Shown here piece after piece: positions 48,898 to 57,529 of a stretch of 64,000 nt of DNA (within the stretch, counting starts at the first letter, position 1; each line of letters begins with the position of its first letter). The stretch is from NCBI RefSeq assembly GCF_014930455.1, contig NZ_JAAIYO010000005.1, positions 1 to 64,000 of the forward strand. Reading direction: 5' to 3'. The notes below the pieces were generated by a model. That model saw nothing but the letters and a program-made list of their open reading frames with translations. It made no database searches and was not told the DNA's origin. The position numbers and the translations under genes were made by a program. The DNA comes from Corallococcus soli. GTDB lineage: Bacteria > Myxococcota > Myxococcia > Myxococcales > Myxococcaceae.

Positions 48898-50451
48898 CTA
48901 CGGCACGGGGCCGGCGAAGGAGGTGAAGAAGGGCGGCCGCTTCAGGCCCTTGCCACAGTCGGGCGACAGGCCCTCCACGCCGCCGCGCGTGAGCACCTCC
49001 GCCATCAGCGAGCGCGCGCAGTCCGCGCCCACCGTGTTGTGTCCCAGCCCCGGCACCACCACGTGCAGGCTGCGCGACAGCGTGCGCTTCGCCTCCTCAC
49101 CCCAGGCCGGCGGCGTCACCGGATCCAGCTCGCCGGACAGGAGCAGCGTGGGGATGGCCGACACCACCGGCTCGCGGAAGGCCTTCGGCACCGTGGACCC
49201 GGGCCACCGCGCGCACGCCTTCTTCACCTCCAGCGCCATGCGCGGGCCGAACCAGGTGCCCTTCGCCTCGCGCTCGGCGTCCGCCTCCGTGAAGAAGGGC
49301 GCGTCCTCCGCGCACACCACCGCCAGGAACATGCCCCGGCTGGTGGTGCGCGCCACCTCGTCCGTGAGGCCCAGCGACAGGGCGACGAAGGAGGTCCAGT
49401 CGTCCTTCGCCGCGCGGTCCAGCATCAGCGGCACCAGCGACGCGACCTCCGGGCTGTAGAGCAGCGAGAACAGCTCCGAGAGGAAGACGTGCCGGGTGAG
49501 CACGAAGTCCTCCGTCACGCCCGTGCGCGGGTGGGGCAGGCGCACCTTCGCGGGGGAGGCCTCCAGCCGCGCGAGCAGCGCCTCCGTGCGGGCGCGCAGG
49601 TCCGGGTACGCCGTGGCGCAGACGGCGTCCTTCGCGCACGCCTCCAGCAGCAGGTCCAGGGCGCGCTGGCCGTCGCGCGCGGCGTACAGCGGCAGGTACT
49701 GCCCCATGGGGGCCACGCCATCCAGGATGGCGGTGCGCACGCGCTCCGGGTGCTGGCGCATGTACACCAGCGCCGCGCGCGTCCCGTAGGACACGCCCCA
49801 CAGGTTCACCTGCCCGTAGCCCAGCGCCGCGCGCACGTCGTCCAGGTCGTCCATGGCGATGGACGTGGTGTAGAGCCGCTCGTCCGCGTCCCACCCCTTC
49901 CTGCACCGGGGCAGCACGTCCGCGTCGTCGCGGTCCGCGAAGCGCTCCGCCAGCGACACGCGCGACGGGTTGAGCGCGTCGCAGTCCAGCGGGTGCGAAT
50001 CCCCCGTGCCCCGCTGGTCCACGAAGACGATGTCGCGTTGACGACGGATCCGCTCCAGCGCGGGGAGGATGCGCGTGCGCGAGGCCGCCTGCCCGGGGCC
50101 GCCCGCCAGGAAGAACAGCGGATCCGCCTTGGGCTGCGATGCGAGCGCGGGCACCACCACCACGCGCAGGGAGAGCTTGCGCCCCTTCGCCGCGGCCCGG
50201 TCCTCGAAGACCTCCAGCGTGCCGCACAGCGTCTGCGCGGCCACCCCGTCCAGGCGGCAGGGCTTCAGCGCCATGCGACGCTCCGGGTTCGCGACGGCAC
50301 CCGCGCCGGCGGGGGCGGCCCCTTCCGACGACCGGGAGCAGGCGGCCAGCGCCAGCACGGCCAGGGCGAGCGGCGCCCACGGTCCACGCGGGCGCCCGGC
50401 GGGCACTCCCGGGGAGGTGGCGAGGGGGTGAGAGAAGATGCCACCTGTCAC
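48898..50451 (-). CDS. Secreted lipoprotein alpha/beta hydrolase (S33, tripeptidyl-aminopeptidase-like)
   Basis: A 517-residue protein. The GTG at 50451 follows GGAGG and precedes a signal peptide (APLALAVLALAAC) with a lipobox, so it should be lipid-anchored. The hydrolase core has FFLAGGPGQAAS (oxyanion), VFVDQRGTGDSHPLDC, the nucleophile elbow GVSYG and, near the end, LLLSGELDPVTPP and VPGLGHNTVG, supplying the Asp and His. Residues 90-95 (DCDALN) add a Cys typical of secreted SCO7095/TAP-like aminopeptidases. It should cleave N-terminal peptides outside the membrane. It is followed by a NatAB exporter. Confidence 0.85.
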   Translation of the reverse strand: MTGGIFSHPLATSPGVPAGRPRGPWAPLALAVLALAACSRSSEGAAPAGAGAVANPERRMALKPCRLDGVAAQTLCGTLEVFEDRAAAKGRKLSLRVVVVPALASQPKADPLFFLAGGPGQAASRTRILPALERIRRQRDIVFVDQRGTGDSHPLDCDALNPSRVSLAERFADRDDADVLPRCRKGWDADERLYTTSIAMDDLDDVRAALGYGQVNLWGVSYGTRAALVYMRQHPERVRTAILDGVAPMGQYLPLYAARDGQRALDLLLEACAKDAVCATAYPDLRARTEALLARLEASPAKVRLPHPRTGVTEDFVLTRHVFLSELFSLLYSPEVASLVPLMLDRAAKDDWTSFVALSLGLTDEVARTTSRGMFLAVVCAEDAPFFTEADAEREAKGTWFGPRMALEVKKACARWPGSTVPKAFREPVVSAIPTLLLSGELDPVTPPAWGEEAKRTLSRSLHVVVPGLGHNTVGADCARSLMAEVLTRGGVEGLSPDCGKGLKRPPFFTSFAGPVP

Positions 50452-50587
50452 GGCGGGCCAACCTCCGGCACGGGGGAGTCCCTGGCCGCATACCACTGGT
50501 GTGCGCAAGGTGCATCCCTGGCGCCGAAGGCCGGAGCGTGAACGCGATTGAATCCCGCGCGGACCGGGTGCGTCCTCTGCTACGCCC

Positions 50588-51430
50588 ATGCCCATGAAGA
50601 ATCGCGCGTTCCTGGTTTTGTTCGCCCTCTCCATCACCATGCTCAGCGGCTGTGCCGCGCTCCAGAGCCTGCTCAACGGCGCCTTCAAGAAGCCCACGAT
50701 GAAGTTCAAGACGGCGCGGCTGGCGAATGCGTCGTTGTCGGATGCCACGGTGGACCTGGTGTACGAGGTGGACAACCCCAACAGCCTGGGCCTGAAGCTG
50801 GCGTCGGTGGACTACGCCTTCTTCGTGGAGGGCAAGCAGCTGGTGGCGGGCAAGCCGCGAAACGGCATGAACCTCAAGTCCAACGGCAAGAGCGAGCTGG
50901 TGTTCCCGGCCAACGTGAAGTTCGCGGACATCGCGCCGGTGGTGACCACGTTCCTCAACAAGGACGCGGCGGCCTTCAAGGCCCAGGGCACGCTGGGCAT
51001 CCAGACGCCGCTGGGCGTGCTGAAGTTCCCGCTGGAGAAGGAGGGCACGTTCCCGGTGCCCAAGATTCCCCAGGTGCAGTTCCAGTCCCCGCGCATCACC
51101 AACATCACGCTCAGTGGGGCCACGGTGGAGTTCCCCCTGTCCATCACCAACCGCAACAGCTTCCCCCTGCCGGTGGCGGGCATCACGGGCGCCCTCAAGG
51201 TGGCGGGCGCCAACGTGGGCAACCTCTCCACGGGCAACCTGGGCATGCTGGAGGGCAGCGGGACGAAGCAGGTGACGCTGCCGCTCACCATCAACTTCGC
51301 GAGCGCGGCGTCGGCGGCCATGGCCCTGCGCTCGGGCGGCAACGCGCAGGTGAGCATGACGGGCAACCTGACGTCGGACGCGCAGTCCGTGCCCCTGAAC
51401 CTGAGCCAGCTGGTGAATTTCAAGAAATAG
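50588..51430 (+). CDS. LEA14-like lipoprotein (WHy domains)
   Basis: A 280-residue protein with a lipoprotein signal peptide (lipobox LSGC, C22). The mature part contains two LEA type 2/WHy-like beta domains: [25 protein letters not shown] (about 45-70) and its echo [24 protein letters not shown] near 178-200. The family is linked to dehydration and stress tolerance in plants and bacteria, usually without known enzymatic activity. The duplicated domain and lipid anchor suggest a periplasmic structural role. A second in-frame ATG two codons later is an equal start candidate. Confidence 0.82.
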   Translation: MPMKNRAFLVLFALSITMLSGCAALQSLLNGAFKKPTMKFKTARLANASLSDATVDLVYEVDNPNSLGLKLASVDYAFFVEGKQLVAGKPRNGMNLKSNGKSELVFPANVKFADIAPVVTTFLNKDAAAFKAQGTLGIQTPLGVLKFPLEKEGTFPVPKIPQVQFQSPRITNITLSGATVEFPLSITNRNSFPLPVAGITGALKVAGANVGNLSTGNLGMLEGSGTKQVTLPLTINFASAASAAMALRSGGNAQVSMTGNLTSDAQSVPLNLSQLVNFKK

Positions 51431-51558
51431 GAATCCGCGGCGCGTGCCCCGTCCTCCGGGGGGCTTGCAGGGGGGCGGGCGGTGCCAGGGACAGCGGAGA
51501 GGTTGTCGCCGGGCAGGGGAGCCGTTACGGTTGCGCCGCCTCCAGAGGGCCCCCCGCC

Positions 51559-51951
51559 ATGCGCCGCATCCTCTTCAAGTCCAAGATCCACCGCGCGACG
51601 GTGACCCAGGCCGACCTCGACTACGAGGGCTCGGTGACCATCGACCGCGACCTGCTCCAGGCCGCGGACATCCTCCCCTTCGAGAAGGTCGCCGTGTGGA
51701 ACGTCACGCGCGGCACCCGCCTGGAGACCTACGCGCTGGAGGGGCCGTCCGGCAGCGGCGTCATCTGCATCAACGGCGCGGCCGCGCACCTCAACCAGCC
51801 GGGTGACCTGGTCATCCTGGCCACCTTCGCGGAGGTCGAGGAGGCGGAGCTCGCCCAGTGGAAGCCCACGGTGGTGTTCGTGGACGAGAAGAACCGGGCG
51901 GTCCCCGGCATCACCGAGGAAATCCCAGGCCCCGCGCGCCGTATCGCCTGA
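51559..51951 (+). CDS. panD: Aspartate 1-decarboxylase
   Basis: A 130-residue protein of standard PanD length that converts aspartate to beta-alanine for pantothenate and CoA. The self-processing site is G24-S25 in DYEGSVTID: cleavage there turns Ser into the pyruvoyl cofactor. The conserved [12 protein letters not shown] and [20 protein letters not shown] frame the active site, and R54-type residues lie in VWNVTRGTR. The ATG at 51559 fits the family start. The frame is open to 50548, but that part runs through the LEA14 gene. It is not clustered with panB or panC here. Confidence 0.96.
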   Translation: MRRILFKSKIHRATVTQADLDYEGSVTIDRDLLQAADILPFEKVAVWNVTRGTRLETYALEGPSGSGVICINGAAAHLNQPGDLVILATFAEVEEAELAQWKPTVVFVDEKNRAVPGITEEIPGPARRIA

Positions 51952-52064
51952 GGACGGGCCCGGGGCCGGCTCCTTTTGCCGGCCTCCGTCCCGTCTGCCA
52001 TGCTCGCGCCCCTCTAGCAGGCGTGGGGGCGTGGGCATCCCCCCGTCCCGGAGGTGGTGGCGCG

Positions 52065-52505
52065 ATGAAGTGGACGTGGGCGGGCCTGCTGGCCCTGGCG
52101 TTGGTGGACGTGGGGTGCAGGTCGGCGGCGTACCAGAAGAACCCCAACGAGGAGGACGCGATGTCCTCGAACGTGCCGGTCTTCCCAGCGCCCGCGAAGC
52201 ACCGCTGTGCCGCGCTGGGGAAGTCCTCGGTGCGCAGCGGGTGTGACGACGCGCTCTACCTGGCCAGTGAGTACACGCGGCGCCTGTCGGTGGGCGACGA
52301 GGTGTGCCTGGAGGGCGGCTTCGGCGACGAGCCGGGCGCGGCATGCAAGGCGCGCGCGTCCGTCATCGACACGGGGCCCAACCGGGTGAAGGTGGAGATC
52401 CGCCAGGCGCGTCCGGACTCGCGGTGGTTCCAGTCGGAGATGCGGCACGCCTGGTACGAGGAGGGCGCGCTGGTGGACCTGTACCTGGCCGAGCGGGGTT
52501 ACTAG
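52065..52505 (+). CDS. Small lipoprotein, unknown function
   Basis: A 146-residue protein from an ATG preceded by GGAGGTGGTGG. The signal peptide ends in lipobox VDVGC (C18), so it is lipid-anchored. The mature domain has four more cysteines (KHRCAALG, RSGCDDALY, EVCLEGG, AACKARA) that could form two disulphides. The repeated ASVIDTGPNRVKVEIRQA strand suggests a small barrel. No family is recognised. It is 37 bp upstream of the EcsC-like gene on the same strand, so co-transcription is plausible. Confidence 0.6.
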   Translation: MKWTWAGLLALALVDVGCRSAAYQKNPNEEDAMSSNVPVFPAPAKHRCAALGKSSVRSGCDDALYLASEYTRRLSVGDEVCLEGGFGDEPGAACKARASVIDTGPNRVKVEIRQARPDSRWFQSEMRHAWYEEGALVDLYLAERGY

Positions 52506-52541
52506 ACGACAGGCCGCGAGCGCGGCCCCAAGGAGGAGGAC

Positions 52542-53174
52542 ATGGCCTTCTACGACGGCGTGACGGAGCGGCTGGGCTTCATGAAGAAGCTCACCCCCGC
52601 GGAGCTGAAGAAGCTGGGCGCGATGCGCCTGTCGGACCTCATCCAGCAGGAGGTGGGGCGGGCCAAGGTGCGCGTGGCGGCGCTGGAGAAGCGCTATCCG
52701 TCCGCGACCACCAAGGAGCTGGCGCAGCGGCTGGTGGACGAGAAGAAGAGCCTCGCGGGGATGGTGGGCGGGGTGAGCGGCGTGTTCGGGCTCATCTCCC
52801 TGCCGGCGGACCTGGTGTTCATGGCCTACCTGCAGATCATCCTGCTCACCGACGTGGCCACGCTCTACAAGGCGAACCTCAAGACGGACCGCGCGCGCGG
52901 AGAGCTGCTGGACCTGTTCGGCTACGCGAACGGGCTGGGCCCGCTGCACCGCTCCGGGCCGAAGGTGCTGGGGAAGCTGGCGGCGCTGCTGCTGGCCAAG
53001 GGCGGCATGAGCACGCTGGGCCGGGCCATGCCGCTGGTCGCGGCGCCCATCACCGCGTACCTCAACAACCAGCACATCCAGATGGTGGGCGAGCAGGCCG
53101 TGCGCTTCTACGAGGGCTTCGACAAGGCCCACGCGAAGGCGAAGTCCGCCAAGCGCAAGGCGAGCGGGGAATGA
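52542..53174 (+). CDS. EcsC family protein
   Basis: A 210-residue protein with GGAGGAGG just upstream of the ATG. It has the EcsC domain: an N-terminal helical ASTTKELAQ-like part (ALEKRYPSATTKELAQRLVDEKK), an amphipathic stretch AGMVGGVSGVFGLISLPADLVFMAYLQ that behaves like a membrane segment, and GLGPLHRSGPKVLGKLAALLLAKG. Family members occur with ABC transporters and in cell-envelope contexts; the molecular role is unknown. The C-terminal tail is lysine-rich (AHAKAKSAKRKASGE). Confidence 0.75.
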   Translation: MAFYDGVTERLGFMKKLTPAELKKLGAMRLSDLIQQEVGRAKVRVAALEKRYPSATTKELAQRLVDEKKSLAGMVGGVSGVFGLISLPADLVFMAYLQIILLTDVATLYKANLKTDRARGELLDLFGYANGLGPLHRSGPKVLGKLAALLLAKGGMSTLGRAMPLVAAPITAYLNNQHIQMVGEQAVRFYEGFDKAHAKAKSAKRKASGE

Positions 53175-53202
53175 GCCCCGGGCGCTGCGTTGGAGGCGTG
53201 GG

Positions 53203-54219
53203 ATGACCTCGCAAGAGGACATGCCCGCCCCGGTGGACCGCGCCTCCACCCGCCTGGAGTTCGCGGACGTCCACGTCACGGAGAAAGGCCACATCGTGGT
53301 GCTCGCGGGCACTCCCCATCCGACGGCGGACTCCGGGCACGTGTCGGGCGACGACCCGCGGGACTTCGATGAGGGCATCGCCTGGAACCAGCCCTGGCCC
53401 GACACGGCGTGGCTGAAGGAGCCCTTCGAGCCCTCCTACGACGTGGACTTCAACCGGCTGCTGATCCACGACGGCCAGGGCTGGAGTCGGATCCGCCTCC
53501 CGAAGGAGCTGCCCTCCGGACGCGTGGCGCCGGTCCTTCAGGTCCTGGGCTTCTACTGGGGCCTGGCGGTCTTTGGCGCGTCCGCGGTCGCGCACCAGTA
53601 CCCCTCCGGCGCGTGGACCGCCGAGGAGGCCGCCGGCCCCCCTGGGCTCGACCTGGAGAACGGCGTCAAACACGAAGGCCTCAGCTACGTCATCTGCGCC
53701 ACGCACGGCCTGGGGCAACTCGTGCCCACCAACAGGGGGCCTCTCTTCAAGCGGCTCAGGGCACAGCAGGAGCACCTCCGGGGATTCCACACCCAGGAGG
53801 ACACGCTCTTCGTCTTCGGGGACGGAGGACTCTGGGCACTCCAGGGTGAAGCGCTGGAGCCCCGTTACCTCACGCGGGCAGGGGTGCGCAGCGTCCACCC
53901 GGGTCCTGACGGCGGCCTCTACCTGGCCACCCACGAAGAGGTCCTCTTCCTGCCGGCCGGGAGTGACACGGCCACGCCCCTTCGGCTGCCCGAAGGCAGG
54001 TTGCGCTCGGTGGCGGCCTTCCAGGGACACGTCTTCGTCGCTGTCGGTGCCCAGGTTATTCGCGTAGACGGGGCCCGGCACGAAGCGCTGGAAGTACCCA
54101 CGCCCGCGCCGGGGTTCGCGAAGCTGAAGGTCACGGGCGGAAGGCTGTGGGCGGTGTTCCCGCACCATCTGGCCTTCTCGACGGATGGGAAGTCCTTTGA
54201 AGCGGTGGCCTTTCGCTGA
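53203..54219 (+). CDS. Hypothetical beta-rich protein, possible beta-propeller
   Basis: A 338-residue protein without a signal peptide. It contains repeated strand-turn units (VTEKGHIVVLAG, DGGLYLATHEEVLFLPAG, FQGHVFVAVGAQVIRV, TGGRLWAVFPHHLAFST) that look like a propeller. No catalytic motif is visible and the family is not recognised. An insert with HEGLSYVICATHGLGQL precedes the later blades. It lies 28 bp after the EcsC-like gene on the same strand. Confidence 0.55.
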   Translation: MTSQEDMPAPVDRASTRLEFADVHVTEKGHIVVLAGTPHPTADSGHVSGDDPRDFDEGIAWNQPWPDTAWLKEPFEPSYDVDFNRLLIHDGQGWSRIRLPKELPSGRVAPVLQVLGFYWGLAVFGASAVAHQYPSGAWTAEEAAGPPGLDLENGVKHEGLSYVICATHGLGQLVPTNRGPLFKRLRAQQEHLRGFHTQEDTLFVFGDGGLWALQGEALEPRYLTRAGVRSVHPGPDGGLYLATHEEVLFLPAGSDTATPLRLPEGRLRSVAAFQGHVFVAVGAQVIRVDGARHEALEVPTPAPGFAKLKVTGGRLWAVFPHHLAFSTDGKSFEAVAFR

Positions 54220-54344
54220 CGCGCGAAACGGTGACTGAAATCACCGCGTCCGAAGCGTGGGCATGACGGCGTCCCTCGAAGCCAATCTCCTCGGCGTAAA
54301 TCCAGTCCAGCGCCCCACGGCTTTCCGACGTCGTGCCAAAGACG

Positions 54345-54926
54345 TCAGAGCCCGTCCTTGAGGCGCTGCGAGTGCGCCCTCCCAATCCAATCAAGTGCCC
54401 GGGATGCCTCCTCGCCCACTGTACCGACCCACCCCGGCACCGGCGTCTGATCCGCCAACATCTCCTTCAGCACGGGAATGAGCGGGAGATGCCCGGTCGC
54501 GCCAAGTGTGTTGATGGCGCAGTAGCGAACCTCGGGCGAAGGGTCCTTCAGGGCAGCGAGCAGCGCCTTGATGGCGGCTTCAGCCTCCTTCGAATCCAAC
54601 TTCACTTGATAGAACATATAGGACAGACCCTCCGCGGCCTGCCCCCGTACATTGGGGGCCTCCTGCGGGTCCGCGAGGATGCGAACCATGAGGTCCCACG
54701 TCCCGAGATCGGCGTGCCACGAGAGCGCATAGAGAATCCCATGCCTCGCATCCACATGACTCTCGACATCTAGCAACTCGAGCAGTCTCGATGTGGTCGT
54801 TCTATCCTCCGACAGGGCCTTGGCCGCTGGAACGATGACACTGCGGTCTGGTCCCTGAATGTCTTTGAGTGCAGACTCGCGCTGCTCTTGCGACAGCGGT
54901 TCAGACCGTGACATTTTGACTTCCAT
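54345..54926 (-). CDS. HEAT-repeat protein
   Basis: A 193-residue soluble helical-repeat protein. Repeats include SVIVPAAKALSEDRTTTSRLLELLD, ARHGILYALSWHADLGTWDLMVRIL, APNVRGQAAEGLSYMF and PEVRYCAINTLGATGHLPLIPVL, the pattern of HEAT/PBS-lyase-like repeats used for protein binding. It carries no enzyme motif. The ATG at 54926 is preceded by a weak site; a second ATG four codons later is preceded by GGAAGT and is equally possible. Downstream, the minus-strand frame at 54260-54340 has a similar SRGALDWI, which may be a remnant of a duplicated copy. Confidence 0.65.
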   Translation of the reverse strand: MEVKMSRSEPLSQEQRESALKDIQGPDRSVIVPAAKALSEDRTTTSRLLELLDVESHVDARHGILYALSWHADLGTWDLMVRILADPQEAPNVRGQAAEGLSYMFYQVKLDSKEAEAAIKALLAALKDPSPEVRYCAINTLGATGHLPLIPVLKEMLADQTPVPGWVGTVGEEASRALDWIGRAHSQRLKDGL

Positions 54927-55014
54927 TTCTCAAACCAAGAAGGACTTCCCACCACGCGCTCCCGTGGCTCAGCGCGTGTGATTCTCGGCAGGCCTTCGGC
55001 TGGAGGCGCCCCAT

Positions 55015-55350
55015 TCACTGCGTCCGAAGCGTGGGCATGCACATCGGAGGCTCCCCCTGCGCCGAGCCAACGCATTCAGACCCGGTAGGACACTGCGGAT
55101 ATTGTTCACCACAGATTGACTCGCAGAGTCTCGCCACCTGGAATCTCGCCCACCACGGCTTGGTCCATGGAACCGGGCCTGGTTTCCAGAGTTGGCAGAA
55201 CTGCGCGCCCTGATCACGCTCATTTGAGGCATGGCAATCCTCGGCGCTATAGCACTCACCATAGGTCCCCGTGAGCAGCCAGGTGCTCCCGGCAACGAGG
55301 ACCGAGAGCACCACGGCTCCGCCGAGCATCCGCCTGTTGCGACCGCCCAT
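55015..55350 (-). CDS. Small anchored Cys-rich protein, copy 1 of tandem pair
   Basis: A 111-residue protein. The ATG at 55350 follows GGGAGG at good distance; ten residues upstream lack a ribosome site. A signal-anchor or signal peptide (MLGGAVVLSVLVAGSTWLLTG) is followed by a mature domain of seven or eight cysteines in a regular pattern (GECYSAEDC, FCQLW, LCESICGEQYPQCPTGSEC, MCMPT). This looks like a small disulphide-rich extracytoplasmic domain. It is a paralogue of the gene at 55643 with an identical 75-bp stretch. Between the two lies a different short lipoprotein gene on the same strand. Confidence 0.6.
   Translation of the reverse strand: MGGRNRRMLGGAVVLSVLVAGSTWLLTGTYGECYSAEDCHASNERDQGAQFCQLWKPGPVPWTKPWWARFQVARLCESICGEQYPQCPTGSECVGSAQGEPPMCMPTLRTQ
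55251..55325. repeat. 75-bp identical block, first copy (partner at 55894-55968)
   Basis: The block from AGCACTCACC to GCTCCGCCGA is base-for-base identical to 55894-55968. It codes for the signal anchor of the Cys-rich protein. The centre-to-centre distance is 643 bp and the copies are in direct orientation. Identity ends sharply at codon level on both sides. Confidence 0.85.
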
Positions 55351-55376
55351 TCGCCTCCCGGGTGATGCGAGCACAA

Positions 55377-55595
55377 TCATTCCTTCTCTTGGTGTTGGAT
55401 GCCTCCAGTCCCGCCGTCAGCGCGTTCGGGACAGAACTCATCCCTCAAAGCTGAAGGAGGACATTCACATGCCGATGAAACCGTGGGCAGTTCCTGGCAT
55501 CCAGGAAGAAGGTCGTTGAAGCGATCGTCTCTCGTGGACCGATGGCATCCCGTGCTGATCGTCCACACAAACGCCATCCAGAATAGTCGAACCAT
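55377..55595 (-). CDS. Small lipoprotein, unknown function
   Basis: A 72-residue protein beginning at the ATG at 55595, preceded by AAGGA. The signal peptide (LFWMAFVWTISTGC) has a lipobox-like cysteine at 17. The mature part of about 55 residues has three more cysteines in LLPGCQELPTVSSACECPP and one in EFCPERADGG. It lies between the two Cys-rich paralogues and on the same strand, so all three could be one transcript. No family is recognised. Confidence 0.5.
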   Translation of the reverse strand: MVRLFWMAFVWTISTGCHRSTRDDRFNDLLPGCQELPTVSSACECPPSALRDEFCPERADGGTGGIQHQEKE

Positions 55596-55642
55596 TTGCT
55601 TCCTTACGAGAAACGGCTGCGGCACTGGGGCGGGCAGCGGAC

Positions 55643-55993
55643 TCAATCCATCCACCAGAATGGGCGATTCTCGATTCGCCACTCCGACCGACCGGGCGAA
55701 CATATCGGAAGCTCACCATGAGGCGAGTGAGGGCATGCAGCTCCAGAAGGGCACCGCGGATATCCTTTGCCACAGAGCGTCTCGCAGGTTCTCACCGCCT
55801 GGAATTTCGCCCACCACGGCTTGTCCAATGGAACTGGGCCGGGTCCCCATACATGGCAGAACCGAGGAGCCCCACCGCAATCCTCGGCGGCAAAGCACTC
55901 ACCATAGGTCCCCGTGAGCAGCCAGGTGCTCCCGGCAACGAGGACCGAGAGCACCACGGCTCCGCCGAACATCCACCTATTGCGGCTGCCCAT
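55643..55993 (-). CDS. Small anchored Cys-rich protein, copy 2 of tandem pair
   Basis: A 116-residue paralogue of the gene at 55015. The start at 55993 has GGGAGGGCGA just upstream, the same ribosome site as in the first copy. The signal anchor MFGGAVVLSVLVAGSTWLLTGTYGEC is nearly identical; the mature part diverges (AAEDCGGAPRFC, TCETLCGKGYPRCPSGAAC) but keeps the cysteine spacing, then gains a tail RPFWWMD. This is a young duplication whose functional part has changed, as expected for rapidly evolving surface or immunity proteins. Confidence 0.6.
   Translation of the reverse strand: MGSRNRWMFGGAVVLSVLVAGSTWLLTGTYGECFAAEDCGGAPRFCHVWGPGPVPLDKPWWAKFQAVRTCETLCGKGYPRCPSGAACPHSPHGELPICSPGRSEWRIENRPFWWMD
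55894..55968. repeat. 75-bp identical block, second copy
   Basis: Direct repeat of 55251-55325, within the second Cys-rich gene. Recombination between the two would delete the small lipoprotein gene between them. Confidence 0.85.
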
Positions 55994-56021
55994 TCGCCCT
56001 CCCGGCGCCCATGCCGGCCCC

Positions 56022-56573
56022 TCAGTCGTAGTACATGAAGTGCTGTGTGCCTCGAACGAGGCGCTCGTCGTCCAAGATCACCATGAACACTTCGTACGAA
56101 TCCGTCGGCTCCAGGGGTTCGGAGTAGCGCATCGTCACTTTCGTACCTGCCGGGACGATGTACTTCGGCTTGCCCATCCGCCGAACTACCTCATCTGCGG
56201 TCTTGCCCCGCAGTGACTCCAGGGCGCCCTCTTGAGCCGAGCGAACCCCCTGCACTACGCCGCTCATGAAGTAGAGACATGCCGCCTCCGACGGCGACGA
56301 GAGCCGTCGGTCGATCCATCGTTCAGGTTGGGCAGTGGCTTGGTTCTCGAAGCACCACTCTTCAGGTGTCTCTTCGGAGTAGGTCGCAAGAGGCTTCCCC
56401 AACAGTTGCACCACTTCCGCTTCGGTTTCGCCAGCACGGATGTCTTGGAACGCGACCTCGGAGAATCCATCGGCGATCTTGGTTTGCGGGCGCGTCATCC
56501 ACACCACGACCAGCACGAACACCGAAGTCAGAGTGATGACACCCGCGAGCATCCAAAGGAGCATTCTTTTCAT
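56022..56573 (-). CDS. BamE/SmpA-like membrane-anchored protein
   Basis: A 183-residue protein from the ATG at 56573; the longer frame to 56801 has no signal features. An N-terminal hydrophobic anchor (MLLWMLAGVITLTSVFVLVVVWM) precedes two BamE/SmpA-like beta modules: FQDIRAGETEAEVVQLLGKPLATYSEE (about 47-73) with EEWCFEN and later LESLRGKTADEVVRRMGKPKYIV. The family helps outer-membrane protein insertion; here the anchor is a membrane helix and not a lipobox, so the protein probably stays in the inner membrane. No Bam complex gene is adjacent. Confidence 0.65.
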   Translation of the reverse strand: MKRMLLWMLAGVITLTSVFVLVVVWMTRPQTKIADGFSEVAFQDIRAGETEAEVVQLLGKPLATYSEETPEEWCFENQATAQPERWIDRRLSSPSEAACLYFMSGVVQGVRSAQEGALESLRGKTADEVVRRMGKPKYIVPAGTKVTMRYSEPLEPTDSYEVFMVILDDERLVRGTQHFMYYD

Positions 56574-56974
56574 GGTGTCGAAGTGTTTGGAGGCCAGCCT
56601 ACCGGTGGCTGCGTCCCAGGTGGGTGGTGCATGGGCTTGCCCAGCCATCATAGCCAACAAGTACCGTGGGTGGCCGAAGAGGAGGTCCACGCGGCACAGC
56701 ATCTCCGAGAGGACGCTCAGCGATTGGCGCGGCAACTTCGTCAGTAGCCGTGGGCAAGTCTTTGCCCCCTCGCCCTTTTTCGACCGTCCCCCCTCCTCCA
56801 AAGGAGAGAAGGAGGCCTTTGGACCCCCTCACGGAGGGAAAATCACCGTGTCCGGACCCGACCGATATGTCCGTCACGTATCCACGTTGAGGCCCATGCG
56901 GGCAAATGCCCGCGGAAACCCAGGACAGGGCTGGCGTGACCGGACGCCGGCCTCTTCGCGGGATGGAGGGGTGG
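56574..56974. other. Intergenic region between divergent genes, with a small inverted repeat
   Basis: About 400 bases between the BamE-like gene (reading left) and the MarR gene (reading right). No gene is supported. TCCAAAGG (56797-56804) and CCTTTGGA (56816-56823) are perfect 8-bp arms around 11 bases, a candidate operator or hairpin. Promoters for both genes should lie here. Confidence 0.4.
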
Positions 56975-57514
56975 ATGACGGAGCTCTCGGTGGATGTGCG
57001 TGTGCAGGTGGCTCGGTTGCGGAACCTCCTGGTCGATGCGGCCCGTTGTGGCGCCCTCGCCAGTCCCCTGGCGTCCCTGCCGCATCCCCGCTGGGAGCCC
57101 CTGGAACTCCAGGCCCTGTGGTGGCTGCGCGCGGAGTGTCTGCTGCCGGTGGGGGTGCTCGCGCACCGTTTGGGTGGACTCGCCATGCCCCGCCTGAGCC
57201 GGCTGGTGGACCGGCTGGAGGAGGGGGGCCTCGTGCGCCGCGAACGTTCGGTGCGGCATGACCGCCGACGCGTGCGCGTGCGCCTCACCGATGCGGGCCG
57301 CGCGGTCGCGGAGGAGACGGACGCGCTGGTGCAGGAGCGCATGGCGCGGCTGCTGTCCCCGCTCCAGGGGGAGACACGCAGCGCCCTGATGGACATCCTG
57401 GAGCTGTGGGTGGAAACGCTGGGCGCCCAGGCGCGCGCCGCCGGGGAAGAGGAAGAGGAGAACACCGCGCCGACCCTCGTCCCCGACGAGGTTCTAACGG
57501 CCTCGGCCGCCTGA
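56975..57514 (+). CDS. MarR family transcriptional regulator
   Basis: A 179-residue winged-helix regulator. The ATG at 56975 directly follows GGAGGGGTGG. The recognition part reads LELQALWWLRAECLLPVGVLAHRLGGLAMPRLSRLVDRLEEGGLVRRERS, with the wing RRERSVRHDRRRVRVRLTDAG. The C-terminal helices dimerise. MarR proteins repress nearby genes and release DNA on binding small ligands or on oxidation; no effector pocket residue can be named. An acidic tail (GEEEEEN) is unusual. The inverted repeat at 56797 lies upstream and could be the operator. No target gene is obvious. Confidence 0.88.
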   Translation: MTELSVDVRVQVARLRNLLVDAARCGALASPLASLPHPRWEPLELQALWWLRAECLLPVGVLAHRLGGLAMPRLSRLVDRLEEGGLVRRERSVRHDRRRVRVRLTDAGRAVAEETDALVQERMARLLSPLQGETRSALMDILELWVETLGAQARAAGEEEEENTAPTLVPDEVLTASAA

Positions 57515-57529
57515 CGAAGGCCCGCGGGC

